In this document: positions 7,543 to 16,506 of the stretch, piece after piece
How the letters are laid out: every line of letters starts with the position of its first letter
How positions within the stretch are numbered: the first letter of the stretch is position 1
Source of the DNA: CAVTJL01 sp963828215
GTDB lineage: Bacteria; Pseudomonadota; Alphaproteobacteria; Geminicoccales; Geminicoccaceae
NCBI GenBank assembly: GCA_963828215.1
Contig: CAWHFO010000003.1
Span: 1 to 64,000, forward strand
DNA length: 64,000 nucleotides
Direction of reading: 5' to 3'
Position numbers and translations under genes: made by a program
The notes under the pieces: generated by a model
Seen by the model: only the letters and a program-made list of their open reading frames with translations
Database searches by the model: none
What the model was told of the DNA's origin: nothing

Positions 7543-8424
7543 ATGCCTGCTCCCTACCCCTCCCGCTCGCCCGTCTCGCTGCCCGGCGCCCGCCGCTGCC
7601 GGCTGGCGCGGCGCCTCGCCGCCGGGCTCACCCCGGCCGAGGTCGCCGAGGTCGAGGCCGCGACGGAGGAGGAAATCCAGGCGTTCGTCGCCGACCGCGA
7701 GTTTTCTCGCCTCGTCGCGCAGTACCGGGCCGCCCGCGAGCTGCCCTTCGACGAGCAGGAGCGGCTGCTGATCGAGACGGCCATGGCCGATCTCCAGCAT
7801 CTGGTCGACATGGGCGACCGCCGCGCCCTGATGTTTATCGTCTACGAGGCCAACCGCGGCCGGAGCCCGGCCAGGCGGCTGGTCAAGCTCGTGCGGCGGA
7901 CCTTCGAGCAGGCCACGGAGCCCAAGGCCGTGCGCCCCGGCCGCACGGCGCCGCCCGAGCAGCATCGCGACTCGATGGCGGGCTACGGCCAGCATCCGCT
8001 GGGCCCGGCCCATGCCGCCGCACCCCGCCTCGCCGACTTCATCGGCGCCGAGGCCGGCCGGGCGGCGCTCCGCGAGGCCGCGCGCGAGGCGGCGGCGGCC
8101 GCGCCCGAGGCGCCCGCCGCCCCGAGCGAGCCCGCTCCCGCCGCCGAGGCCGAGCTTCCCGCCCTGTCCTGGTCCGCCTCGGGCGAGCCCATCGCACCGC
8201 CCGGCTACCGCATCGTCTGGGTGCCGCGCCACCCGGGCGTCCCCGACCTCCCCGACGAGCTGCCGCTCTCCCCGATCGCCCGGCTCGCCCACGATTTTCC
8301 CGACGTCGCCGACTGGTTCATCCGCCGCGGCGAGCAGCGCCTGGCCGAGCTGGCCAAGGCAGCGGCCGAGCCCGAGCCGGATCGCCCCCAGAGGAGCGCG
8401 GGGCGGAAGCCCCTCGGGCCGTAA
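7543..8424 (+). CDS. Uncharacterised 293-residue protein with an N-terminal helical domain
   Basis: A good ribosome site (GAGAGGAGA) immediately precedes ATG 7543. Residues 20-110 form a run of short helices: LARRLAAGLTPAEVAEVEAATEEEIQAF suggests a helix-turn-helix, and QERLLIETAMADLQHLVDMGDRRAL a following amphipathic helix. Residues 165-205 are an Ala/Pro/Glu-rich linker, and the end (RIVWVPRHPGVPDLPDELP) is a separate conserved-looking element before a basic tail. No signal peptide or membrane segment is present. The N-terminal half is reminiscent of small-terminase or DNA-binding adaptor proteins, but I cannot assign a family. It stands alone between the DUF29 gene and a palindromic repeat. 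Confidence 0.55.
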   Translation: MPAPYPSRSPVSLPGARRCRLARRLAAGLTPAEVAEVEAATEEEIQAFVADREFSRLVAQYRAARELPFDEQERLLIETAMADLQHLVDMGDRRALMFIVYEANRGRSPARRLVKLVRRTFEQATEPKAVRPGRTAPPEQHRDSMAGYGQHPLGPAHAAAPRLADFIGAEAGRAALREAAREAAAAAPEAPAAPSEPAPAAEAELPALSWSASGEPIAPPGYRIVWVPRHPGVPDLPDELPLSPIARLAHDFPDVADWFIRRGEQRLAELAKAAAEPEPDRPQRSAGRKPLGP

Positions 8425-8459
8425 GAACAGAAGAAGAACAGGCCTTTTCCTCTTTTTTG

Positions 8460-8552
8460 TCACCCTCGGGCCTCGATCCGAGGGCCCATGGCCCGACCCG
8501 GCGCGATGTCGCGAGCGTGGGCATGGATCCTCGAGTCGAGCTCGAGGATGAC
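8460..8552. repeat. Paired-palindrome intergenic repeat (REP/BIME-like)
   Basis: Two palindromes, CCTCGGGCCTCGATCCGAGG at left and CCTCGAGTCGAGCTCGAGG at right, lie in opposite orientation with related flanks (TCACC... and ...GGATGAC). The whole 93-base unit is therefore an imperfect inverted repeat with a GC-rich centre. The outer half-element (GATCC, TCGAG, GGATGAC) matches the pattern of palindromic repeats scattered between genes in many alphaproteobacteria. It lies between an uncharacterised gene and the 3' end of the converging alcohol dehydrogenase gene, where it could also terminate transcription. No second copy was found in the window. Confidence 0.6.
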
Positions 8553-8641
8553 GGAGGAGAGGCGTGACGTCGCGACGCCCCGTGGGGCGGACGCCGCTCG
8601 CGCCGAGGCACCTGGCCCCGGTCACGTCGGCGCCTTTGGTT

Positions 8642-9664
8642 TCAGAGGCGCATGACGATCCGGCCGTCGATGCGGCCCTGGCGCATCTTGTCGAAGATGG
8701 CGTTCACATTGTCGAGACGATCCTCGCTGAAATGAGCCTTTACCTTTCCCTCGCCGGCGAAGGCGATCGCCTCCTCGAGGTCCTTGCGCGTGCCGACGAT
8801 CGAGCCGCGAATGGTGATGCGCTTCAGGACGATGTCGAAGATCGGCGTAGGAAAGTCGCCGGGCGGCAGGCCGCAGAGGGCCACGGTGCCGTGGCGCCGG
8901 ACCATGCCCAGCGCCTGGGAGAAGGCTTTGGGCGAGACGGCTGTGACGAGCGCCCCGTGCGTGCCGCCCACCTGCTTCCTGATCTCGGCCGCGGCGTCGA
9001 CCTTGCTGGCGTCGACCGTGAGGTCGGCGCCGAGCTGGCGGGCGAGGTCGAGCTTCTCCTGGCGGACGTCGACCGCCGCCACGTGCATGCCCATGGCCTT
9101 GGCGTACTGCACGGCCATGTGGCCGAGCCCGCCGATGCCCGAGATCGCGACCCATTCGCCGGGGCGCACCTCGGATTCCTTGAGGCCCTTGTAGACCGTG
9201 ACGCCGGCGCAGAGCACGGGTGCGGCAGCACCGAACTCGAGGCTGTCCGGCAGGCGGCCGACGAAGGCCGGATCGGCCAGGCTGTATTCGGCGAAGCCGC
9301 CATCGACCGAGTAGCCGGTGTTCTGCTGTGCCTCGCAGAGCGTCTCCCAGCCGGAGGTGCAGTACTGGCAATGGCCGCAGGCGGTATGGAGCCAGGGCAC
9401 GCCCACCCGGTCGCCCTCCTTGATGCCGGTGACCCCCGAGCCGAGGGCGGCCACGTGGCCTACGGCCTCGTGGCCGGGGATGAAGGGCGGCGTGGGCTTG
9501 ACGGGCCAGTCGCCGTCGGCGGCGTGCAGGTCGGTGTGGCAGACGCCGGAGGCCGCGATCTTGACGAGGATCTGCCCCGGCGCGGGCTCGGGGACCGCCA
9601 CCTCGGTGATCTCGAGCGGCTGGCCGAACGTCCTCACGAGGGCGGCCTTCATCATTTTCGCCAT
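8642..9664 (-). CDS. adhP: Zinc-dependent alcohol dehydrogenase (AdhP-like)
   Basis: A 340-residue medium-chain dehydrogenase of the class that oxidises ethanol and other primary alcohols with NAD+. Catalytic zinc ligands are C42 (GVCHTD), H65 with E66 (PGHEAVGH) and C152 (VLCAG); structural zinc cysteines are C96, C99, C102 and C110. The coenzyme-binding loop GIGGLGHMA lies near residue 178. The length is exactly that of AdhP/AdhA enzymes and the ATG has AGGGAG upstream. It is a single gene with 220 bases of non-coding DNA upstream that contain A-rich runs but no recognisable operator. The direction converges on the palindromic repeat. Confidence 0.9.
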   Translation of the reverse strand: MAKMMKAALVRTFGQPLEITEVAVPEPAPGQILVKIAASGVCHTDLHAADGDWPVKPTPPFIPGHEAVGHVAALGSGVTGIKEGDRVGVPWLHTACGHCQYCTSGWETLCEAQQNTGYSVDGGFAEYSLADPAFVGRLPDSLEFGAAAPVLCAGVTVYKGLKESEVRPGEWVAISGIGGLGHMAVQYAKAMGMHVAAVDVRQEKLDLARQLGADLTVDASKVDAAAEIRKQVGGTHGALVTAVSPKAFSQALGMVRRHGTVALCGLPPGDFPTPIFDIVLKRITIRGSIVGTRKDLEEAIAFAGEGKVKAHFSEDRLDNVNAIFDKMRQGRIDGRIVMRL

Positions 9665-9883
9665 GGCTCAGACTCCCTGTCGGGTGGAAATCGCTCTAGG
9701 GACGTAGCATCTGGCATGGGCGCTTCAATGCGCGCGGGCTCGACACCACTGGCCCCTCCCCCGCGGCGAGGCGTATCGCGCTCCTCCCGGATGCCACCCC
9801 TCCGCAAGCAGCTCGTCGGAAGCCGCCCGGACCCTGAACGAGCAAAAGAAGAAAAAAGAGCCTGCCGCCTTTCCGCTGCGTGT

Positions 9884-11071
9884 CTACGCCGCGGTCGGCA
9901 CGGTGACCCAGCGGCCTTCGTGGGTCGAGGCGAGGCAGGCCTCGATGAAGGCGAGGCCGTCGGCGCCGTCGTCGGCGGTCGGGAAGTGGAGGCAGAGCGG
10001 GTCGGGCGTGGTGCGGGAGAGGCGGGCGGCCACGGCCTCGGCGAAGTCGGTGTAGAGGTTGGCGAAGGCTTCGTGGAAGCCTTCCGGGTGGCCGGGCGGG
10101 ACGCGGGCGGCGCGGCGGGCGAGGGGGTGGAGGCCGGGCAGGCCGCGGGTCAGCAAGCGGGCCGGCTCGGCGTTCCGCATGTGGCGGAGCTGATTGACAG
10201 AAGCCTGCTCCCAGAAGAGGCCGCCGGCCTCGCCGTAGACCTCGATCGAGAGCGCGTTCTCGGCCCCGCTCGCCGCCTTGCTGGCGAGCAGCACGCCCTT
10301 GGCCCCGCCGGCCAGCTCGAGGAGCGCCATGCCGGTGTCGTGCGCCGCCCGGCCGGGCAGGACGGCACCCACCTCGGCCATGACCCGTGCTACCGGCTGG
10401 CCGGTGATGAATGACAAAAGCTGGTGGGCGTGGGTGCCGATGTCGCCCATGACGTGGCTCGCCCCGCCCTTGGCCGGGTCGAGGCGCCAGCGCAGGCGGG
10501 CCGGCATTGTCTCGGGCGCGTCCTCGACGCGGCTGCCGAGGCTGCCCTGGATGTAGGTGACGTGGACGAGGCGGAGCGGCCCGAGCTCGCCCGCCGCCAC
10601 CATGGCCCGCGCCTGGCGGACCATCGGATAGCCCGAATAATTGTGGGTGAGGCAGAAGACGAGGCCGCTCTCGCGGGCCTGCCGGGCCAGGGCCCGGGCG
10701 CTCGTGAGGTCGTTCGTCAGCGGCTTGTCGCAGATCACGTCGAGCCCGGCCGCGAGGGCCTGCTCGGCGACGGCCTGGTGGCTGTCGTTGGGCGTGGCGA
10801 TGGCGACGGCGTCGATCCCGTCGGGGCGGGCCTTCTCGGCCGGCGATCATGGCGGCCACGTCGCCATAGCCGCGCTCGATCCCCAGCGCCCTGGCCTCGG
10901 CCAGCGAGCGCTCCGGGCTCGAGGAGAGGACGCCGGCCTTGATCTCGATCAGGTCGTCGAGCCGGGCCGCGGCACGGTGGACGGGCCCGATCAGGGCCGC
11001 GCCACCTCCGCCCACCACACGCCGAGACGCAGGCGGCGGCCGAGGCGGGCGATCACCGGGTTTTCTGTCAT
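9884..11071 (-). CDS. Gfo/Idh/MocA-family oxidoreductase (two frameshifts)
   Basis: An NAD(P)-dependent sugar or inositol-type dehydrogenase of about 395 residues. The start MTENPVIARLGRRLRLGV leads across a shift near 11015 into VGGGGAALIGPVHRAAARL (Rossmann fold). A second shift near 10842 (one extra base) leads into GIDAVAIATPNDSH and VICDKPLTND, the conserved lysine-containing EKP-type motif. DIGTHAHQLLSF near residue 200 is the usual histidine pair of the substrate domain. Only five bases separate it from the isomerase gene upstream, so it is the third gene of a catabolic operon. Members oxidise keto-sugars, inositols or dehydro-sugar acids. Confidence 0.82.
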
Positions 11072-11076
11072 TTCTC

Positions 11077-12133
11077 TCACCTCAGTCCGAGGATCCGGCG
11101 GTTGCGCGGGCGGTCGGCGCCGGCCTGCATGCCGGCATCGAAAGCCCGGCCCTGGACCTGGATGATGTGGTCCCGGATGAAGGCCGCCCCCTCCGCGGCG
11201 CCCACCTCGGGGTGCTTCAGGCAGCACTCCCACTCGAGCACGGCCCAGCCCTCATAGTCCTGCTCCGCCAGCCGGCTGAAGATCGCGCCGAAGTCGATGT
11301 CGCCGTCGCCCGGCGAGCGGAAGCGGCCGGCCCGGTGGAGCCAGCCCTGATAGCCGCCATAGGTGCCGACCCGCGGGCTCGGGTTCCACTCGGCGTCCTT
11401 GACGTGGACGACCTTGATGCGCTCCCGGTAGAGCTCGAGGAAGCCCAGATAGTCGATGTGCTGCAGGAAGAGGTGGGAGGGGTCGTAGAGGAGGTTGACG
11501 CGGGGGTGCCGGTCCATCGCCTCGAGGAAGAGCTCGAAGGAGGCGCCGTCGTGGATGTCCTCGCCCGGATGGACCTCGAAGCAGAGGTCGACCCCGGCCG
11601 CGTCGAAGGCGTCGACGATCGGCCGCCAGCGCCGCGCCAGCTCGGCGAAGCCCTCCTCGACCAGGCCCGCCGGCCGGGGCGGGTAGAGATAGAGAAAGGG
11701 CCAGAGGAGCGAGCCCGGGAAGCTCACATGGCGGTCGAGGCCGAGCCGGCGGCTGGCGCCGGCCGCTTTCAGGAGCTGGTCGACGGCCCAGGCCTGCCGG
11801 GCCGCCGGGTTGCCGCGCAGCCGCTCGGGCGCGAAGATGTCGACGGTGAGATCGTAGGCGGGGTGGATCGCGACGAGATGGCCCTGGCGGTGGGTCGAGA
11901 GCTCGCTGATCCGCAGGCCCTGCTCGGCCAGCAGGCCCGTCACCTCGTCGCAGTAGGTCTGGCTCTCGGCGGCCTTGTCGAGGTCCAGGACCTCGGGGTC
12001 GAAGGTCGGCACCTGGACGCCCGCGAAGCCTTTGCCGGCGGCCCAGGCCGCGAGGTCCGGGGAGGCTGTCGAAGGGCGGCTCGGGCGCCATGAACTGGGC
12101 CAGGAACACGGCCGGCCCCTGGATCGTCCGCAT
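11077..12133 (-). CDS. Sugar phosphate isomerase/epimerase, xylose-isomerase-like TIM barrel (one frameshift)
   Basis: About 351 residues. It begins MRTIQGPAVFLAQF; a single extra base near 12060 separates this start from the rest (PTFDPEVLDLD onward). Metal-binding residues of the fold are in the expected order: LCFEVHPGEDIHDG (glutamate), NLLYDPSHLFLQ (aspartate/histidine), VVHVKDAEW (histidine) and LEWEC (second glutamate). Proteins of this pair (isomerase followed by Gfo/Idh) recur in sugar-acid and inositol breakdown. The stop lies five bases before the Gfo/Idh start, and the start lies 23 bases after the enolase-superfamily gene. Confidence 0.82.
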
Positions 12134-12156
12134 CGAGCGCCTCCCCCTTTCGTGCT

Positions 12157-13312
12157 TCAGGCCTTCACGAGGTTGGCCTCGATATAGTCGAGGTCGATGT
12201 CCTGGCCCAGGCCGGGCGCGTCCCTGAGGTGAACGAAACCCTCCTCGTCCATCTCGTCGTCGATGCGCTTCAGATAGGCCGGCGGCTGCTCGTAGTCGAC
12301 GAAGGGGTGGAGAAGGCCGCGCTCGTAGAAGGTGGTGTTCATGATGGCCGCGCAGACCGCGAGGTTGCCGGCCCCGGTGCCGTGGATCTCGCAGCTCATG
12401 CCGAACCCCTCGGCGATGTGGGCGACCTTGAGCGACGGGCCGATGCCGCCCACGTCCCAGACGCCGGTCCTCAGCATGTCGCAGGCACCCTTGGAGGCCC
12501 ATTCCGCGCGGGTGTGGAACTTGCCGGTCATGCTCTCGGGCCCGAGGATGTTGAGGCCGGTGTTGGCGCTGAGCCACTGATAGGAGCTCAAGGACGCCTC
12601 CTCCATCGGCTCCTCCATCCAGAGAAAGCCCAGCGCCTCGAGTCGCCTGGCGAGCCAGAGCGTGTCGGCCCTGCTGTACCAGTGGTTGGGGTCGAGCATC
12701 AGCGGGATGTCGGGGCCGACGGCCTCCCGGACCGCGCGCGCAGGCGGCGGCATCCATCCGCACGTCCGGGGCTCCGGGGATCGGCGGCATCCAGGTGTGC
12801 AGCTTGACGGCCTTGTAGCCCCTCTCCTTGACCAGCCACTCCGCGAAGCGGCCATAGTCCTCGGGGGTCTTGAGGCCGCCCTCCAGGTCGTCGCCGCACA
12901 TCGTGCTGCCATAGGCCAGGATCTTGTCCCGGTAGCTGCCGATGAGCTTGTGGACCGGCAGCCCGAGCTTCCGGCCCGCCAGATCCCAGAGGCAGAGCTC
13001 GACGGCGCAGAGCACCCGGTCGGTCAGCCGGCCGGCGCTGCCGCGCTGCCACTTGTAGAGGGCCTGCCAGAGCCGCTCGCGGTCCATCGGATCGGCGCCG
13101 ACGAGGACGGGCCGCACGAAGGCATCGAGCAGGCCCTTGTCGAGGGCCGTCGGCGACGCCGTGACCCGGCCGACCGTGCCGTCGTCGCAGGTGACGGTCA
13201 GAAGGCCATGGCGGGCCTCGCGCCACGGCCCGGGATGGGTGTGCCCGTCACTGTCGTTGAGCTTGTTCGTCCTGTAGCTGAAGGTTTTGGCGCTGACCTC
13301 GACGATCCGCAT
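12157..13312 (-). CDS. Enolase-superfamily dehydratase/racemase (mandelate racemase group; one frameshift)
   Basis: First gene of the operon, about 384 residues after removing one extra base near 12740. The N-terminal capping domain begins MRIVEVSAKTFSY. The barrel carries GYKAVKLHTW (lysine), LMLDPNHWY (first metal aspartate), LWMEEPMEE (second), NILGPES (third) and a CEIHGTG histidine in the position of a general base. The pattern fits sugar-acid dehydratases of this superfamily. With the isomerase and Gfo/Idh genes behind it, and the GntR regulator in front, it probably starts degradation of a sugar acid or similar carbohydrate. The exact substrate cannot be told. Confidence 0.85.
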
Positions 13313-13410
13313 GGCATGTCCCTGGTTTCACGAGCTCGACGCCGGACCGGCTCGACGGCCTCCCGGCCACCGTCGCCGCCCGGATGCGGCCTCCGCCGCG
13401 CTGGCTGCTT

Positions 13411-13430
13411 GTAGGATAACAGGATAAGCT
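13411..13430. promoter_or_regulatory. Possible operator between the sugar-acid operon and gntR
   Basis: In the 172-base divergent region lies TGTAGGATAACAGGATAAG. It contains a direct repeat AGGATAA at 13413-13419 and 13421-13427 and the outer match TGT...ACA. It is one of the few AT-richer spots in the gap and suits control of both directions by the adjacent GntR protein. No footprint-grade symmetry is present, so this is a suggestion only. Confidence 0.25.
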
Positions 13431-13484
13431 GAGGCTCGACCCGTTCACAATGGATTGCAGCGGGGCATCGCAGCGGGAGGGGTG

Positions 13485-14237
13485 ATGTTGGCGACGCATC
13501 GCGAGCTCGGGCCGGTCGAGCCGTCCATGAGCCTGACGGCCATGGTGATCCGGCAGCTCACGATCGAGATCGAGCAGGGCCGCTGGAAGCCCGGCGACCG
13601 CCTGCCGCCCGAGAGCAGCCTCGCCGCCACCTTCGGGGTCAGCCGCACCGTTCTGCGCGAGGCCGTCGCCGCGCTCAAGGCGGCTGGTCTCGTCTCGTCC
13701 CGGCAGGGGCGGGGCATGTTCGTGGTCGAGCCTCCGGCGCGCGAGCCGTTTCTGGGCATCACCGCCGACCCGGCCTCGCTCGAGGATGCCCTGGCCCTTC
13801 TCGAGCTGCGCCTGGCCGTCGAGACCGAGATGAGCGCCCTTGCGGCGGAGCGTCGCACGCGCGATGAGCTCGCCCTGATCGAGGCCGGGCTCGAGGAGCT
13901 CGACCGGCTGATCGCGGCCGGCGACGACGCGGTCGACGCCGACTTCGGCTTCCACCGGCGCATCGCCCGGGCCAGCGGCAACCCCTATTTCGAGCGGCTC
14001 CTGGACTTCCTGGGCAGCATCATCATCCCGCGCCAGCGTATCCGCTACGGCCTCGTCCTGCCGGCCAAGCGCCGGGCCTATCTCGAGGAGATCCAGCAGG
14101 AGCACCGGCGGATCTATGCCGCTGTCGCGGCGGGCGACCCGGCGGCGGCGCGGCGGCATGCGCGCGCCCACATGGAGAGGAGCCGATCCCGCTACGGCCA
14201 GCTGATGCGCCTGGAGGCTAGCCGGGCCCGGCCCTGA
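13485..14237 (+). CDS. GntR-family transcriptional regulator (FadR/FCD subgroup)
   Basis: About 250 residues. The N-terminal winged helix contains GDRLPPESSLAATFGVSRTVLREAVAALKAAG, the textbook GntR recognition region, here near residues 40-70. The C-terminal FCD ligand domain shows LLELRLAVETE, DFGFHRRIARASGNP and EEHRRIYAA-like helices with metal-binding histidines. ATG 13485 has GGGAGGGG just upstream; ATG 13455 lacks a ribosome site. It is divergent from the three-gene sugar-acid operon and is most likely its repressor, released by a pathway intermediate. Its 3' end overlaps the converging aroE-like gene by 20 bases. Confidence 0.9.
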   Translation: MLATHRELGPVEPSMSLTAMVIRQLTIEIEQGRWKPGDRLPPESSLAATFGVSRTVLREAVAALKAAGLVSSRQGRGMFVVEPPAREPFLGITADPASLEDALALLELRLAVETEMSALAAERRTRDELALIEAGLEELDRLIAAGDDAVDADFGFHRRIARASGNPYFERLLDFLGSIIIPRQRIRYGLVLPAKRRAYLEEIQQEHRRIYAAVAAGDPAAARRHARAHMERSRSRYGQLMRLEASRARP

Positions 14238-15015
14238 GAAAGGCGAGCTGGGCGTCGATCTGCAGCTCCGCCATGGGCCGGCCGCCGACCACCTTGCAGC
14301 CCTTCTCCCGCGCCGCGACCATGACCTCGGTATCGCGCACGGCGATGATGTCGATGAAGGCGCTCGACGCTGAGAGCGTCGCCGGGTCGAACGGCATCGG
14401 GTCGCCCGCATGCAGGCCCAGCGACGTGCAGTTGACGACGAGGTCGAAGCCCTGTCCGTCGGCTGGCGCGGCCCGTGCCGGTGCGTCCGGCATCACCTGC
14501 CGAAGGTCCCGGACCAGAGCTTGGGCACGCTCCGGCGTGCGGTTGGCGACCGCGAGGTCGGCCACGCCCTCGGCGGCCATCGCGAAGGCGATCGCCCGCC
14601 CGGCGCCGCCCGCGCCCACCAGCAGCACGCGCTTTCCCTCGGGCTCGATGCCCGCGGCCCTTGCGGCCGCCAGGAGGCCCACGCCGTCGAACATCTCGCC
14701 GACGAGCCTGCCGTCGGGGTCGAAGCGCACCGTGTTGACGGCCCTCATGTTCCGGCCGTTGGGCCCGAGCTCGTGGCAGAGCCGGGCGATCGCCTCCTTG
14801 TGCGGGATGGTCACGATGAGACCGCCGAGATTGCGGATCTTGGCCAGCTCCGGGACGACGCTGGCGAGGTCCGCGGGCGGGACGTCCAGTGCCATGAGCA
14901 GGGCGTCGATGCCTTGCCGCTGGAAGACCGGATTGAAGAATTCCGGGGCCCGGACGTGCGAGACCGGGTGGGCGATGATCGCATAGAGACGGGTCTTGCC
15001 GGACAATGAAGGCAT
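14218..15015 (-). CDS. aroE: Shikimate dehydrogenase-family protein
   Basis: About 265 residues. The substrate domain has YAIIAHPVSHVRAPEFFN and TIPHKEAIARL (catalytic lysine), AVNTVRF and EMFDGVG (catalytic aspartate). The NADP domain has LLVGAGGAGRAIAFA, then AVANRTPERA and NCTSLGLHAGD. All active-site elements are in place. Classical AroE makes shikimate from 3-dehydroshikimate, but the P(V)SH-R replacement of the usual SxS substrate motif fits quinate/shikimate or other YdiB-like paralogues. ATG 15015 has GAGGGGAG upstream. It neighbours a catabolic operon rather than aromatic biosynthesis genes, so a role in quinate or shikimate breakdown is possible. Confidence 0.8.
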   Translation of the reverse strand: MPSLSGKTRLYAIIAHPVSHVRAPEFFNPVFQRQGIDALLMALDVPPADLASVVPELAKIRNLGGLIVTIPHKEAIARLCHELGPNGRNMRAVNTVRFDPDGRLVGEMFDGVGLLAAARAAGIEPEGKRVLLVGAGGAGRAIAFAMAAEGVADLAVANRTPERAQALVRDLRQVMPDAPARAAPADGQGFDLVVNCTSLGLHAGDPMPFDPATLSASSAFIDIIAVRDTEVMVAAREKGCKVVGGRPMAELQIDAQLAFLRAGPG

Positions 15016-15236
15016 GGTGGCGCCGCTCCCCTCGAACGCGGCCGGGACAGTGGCAGAGGCGGGACGCTCTGTCACGGCTCGGGGAGCAGGAGGCCCATGC
15101 CGCGGGCACCGCTGTTCCACGGGCTTGCCATGGTGTAGGCTCGGGTTATCAAAGCGAGAATCATGGGCCGGCTTTCAGGGGCGCCGATCACCGTATGGCG
15201 GATGGTCTGCGCTTAGCGCCTGGGCTGTTGCTCGAG

Positions 15237-16483
15237 ATGCGGATAGGACCGATGCTGCTGGATCGCGCGCTTCGAGCCCTGAAGGATGGACTCCGGTCGG
15301 GGGGGCGTCCTCCCCGGTCGGTGAGCGCGACGGCGGCCATCGTCTCGGCGCTGGCACTCGGCGCCTGTGGCAAGGGCGACGACGGGGCCGCCCACGCGGA
15401 GCGGACGGCACCACCGCCGCCGACGGTGACGGTGGCCCAGCCCTTGATCCAGCAGCTCACGGAATATGACGAGTTCACCGGCCGGTTCGAGCCGTTCAAG
15501 CGGGTCGACGTGCGCGCCCGGGTCCCGGGCTACCTGCAGTCCATCGGCTTCACGGACGGCCAGATCGTCGAGGAGGGCCAGCTGCTGTTCGTGGTCGACC
15601 CCAGGCCCTATCAGGTCGCCGTCGAGCAGGCGCAGGCCGCGATCGACAGCGCCAGGGCGCGGGCGCAGCTGGCCCAGCTCGAGCTCGACCGGGCCAGCAA
15701 GCTCGTCTCCACCTCGGCGCTGTCGCAGGCCACCCTGGACCAGCGGCTGGCCGAGAAGCGCCAGGCCGACGCCGATCTCGCCGCGGCGGTGGCCCATCTC
15801 GACCAGGCAAAGCTGGATCTGGGATACACCCAGGTGCGGGCCCCGATCAAAGGGCGGATCTCCAACCGTCGCGTCGACGTCGGCAATCTCGTGACCGGCG
15901 ACCCCAGCGCCACGCTGCTCACCACCATCGTGGCCCTCGATCCGATCTACTTCGTCTTCGACATGAGCGAGACCGACTTCCTCGGCTATCAGCGGGCCGT
16001 GCTGAGCGGCAAGCTGCCCTCCACGCGCGATCACCAGACACCCATCGCGGTCCGCCTGACCGACGAGGACACCTGGGCGCATCCGGGAACGATGAACTTC
16101 GTCGACAACGAGGTCGACCAGGGCACCGGCACGCTGCGGGGCCGGGCGATCGTCGACAACCCCGACTATTTCATCACGCCCGGCCAGTTCGGCCGGCTGC
16201 GGCTGCCGGGCTCGCCCCTCTATCCGGCGATGCTGATCCCGGACAGCGCCATCGTCACGGACCAGTCGCGCAAGGTCGTGCTGACGGTCGGGGAAGGACA
16301 ACGTCGTGACGCCACGCGTGATTCGCCCGGGGCCCCACGAGCTCGGCCTCCGCGTTGTCCGCACCGGCCTCGAGGCCGGGGACCGCATCATCATCGACGG
16401 GCTGATGCGGGCGCGGCCCGGGGCCAAGGTGACGCCCCAGCCCGGGCAAGATCGAGCCGACCCAGTCGGCGGACGCCGGCTGA
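15237..16483 (+). CDS. RND efflux periplasmic adaptor (membrane fusion protein; two frameshifts)
   Basis: Bridges the inner-membrane pump to an outer-membrane channel. An N-terminal hydrophobic segment ends in a lipobox-like LGAC near residue 42, so it is probably a lipoprotein. The lipoyl half-motifs are FTGRFEPFKRVDVRARVPGY and GQIVEEGQLLFVVDPRPY, separated by a long alpha-hairpin (residues about 110-190) and followed by YTQVRAPIKGRISNRRVDVG and barrel strands. Extra bases near 16290 (in GGGG) and 16445 (in GGG) break the C-terminal end, which continues as KDNVVTPRVIRPGP and GDRIIIDGLMRARPG to a TGA at 16481-16483. The permease starts 23 bases later. Confidence 0.88.
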
Positions 16484-16506
16484 GCCGGCCGGGGAGGCAG
16501 GGCGCC

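Noticed and set aside
8564..10414. A 616-codon plus-strand frame over the alcohol dehydrogenase region
   Set aside because: It overlaps two convincing minus-strand genes and has repetitive Ala/Gly/Arg composition.
10424..12093. Plus-strand frames opposite the sugar-acid operon
   Set aside because: They coincide with minus-strand genes containing clear motifs and show Arg/Ala/Gly-biased shadow composition.
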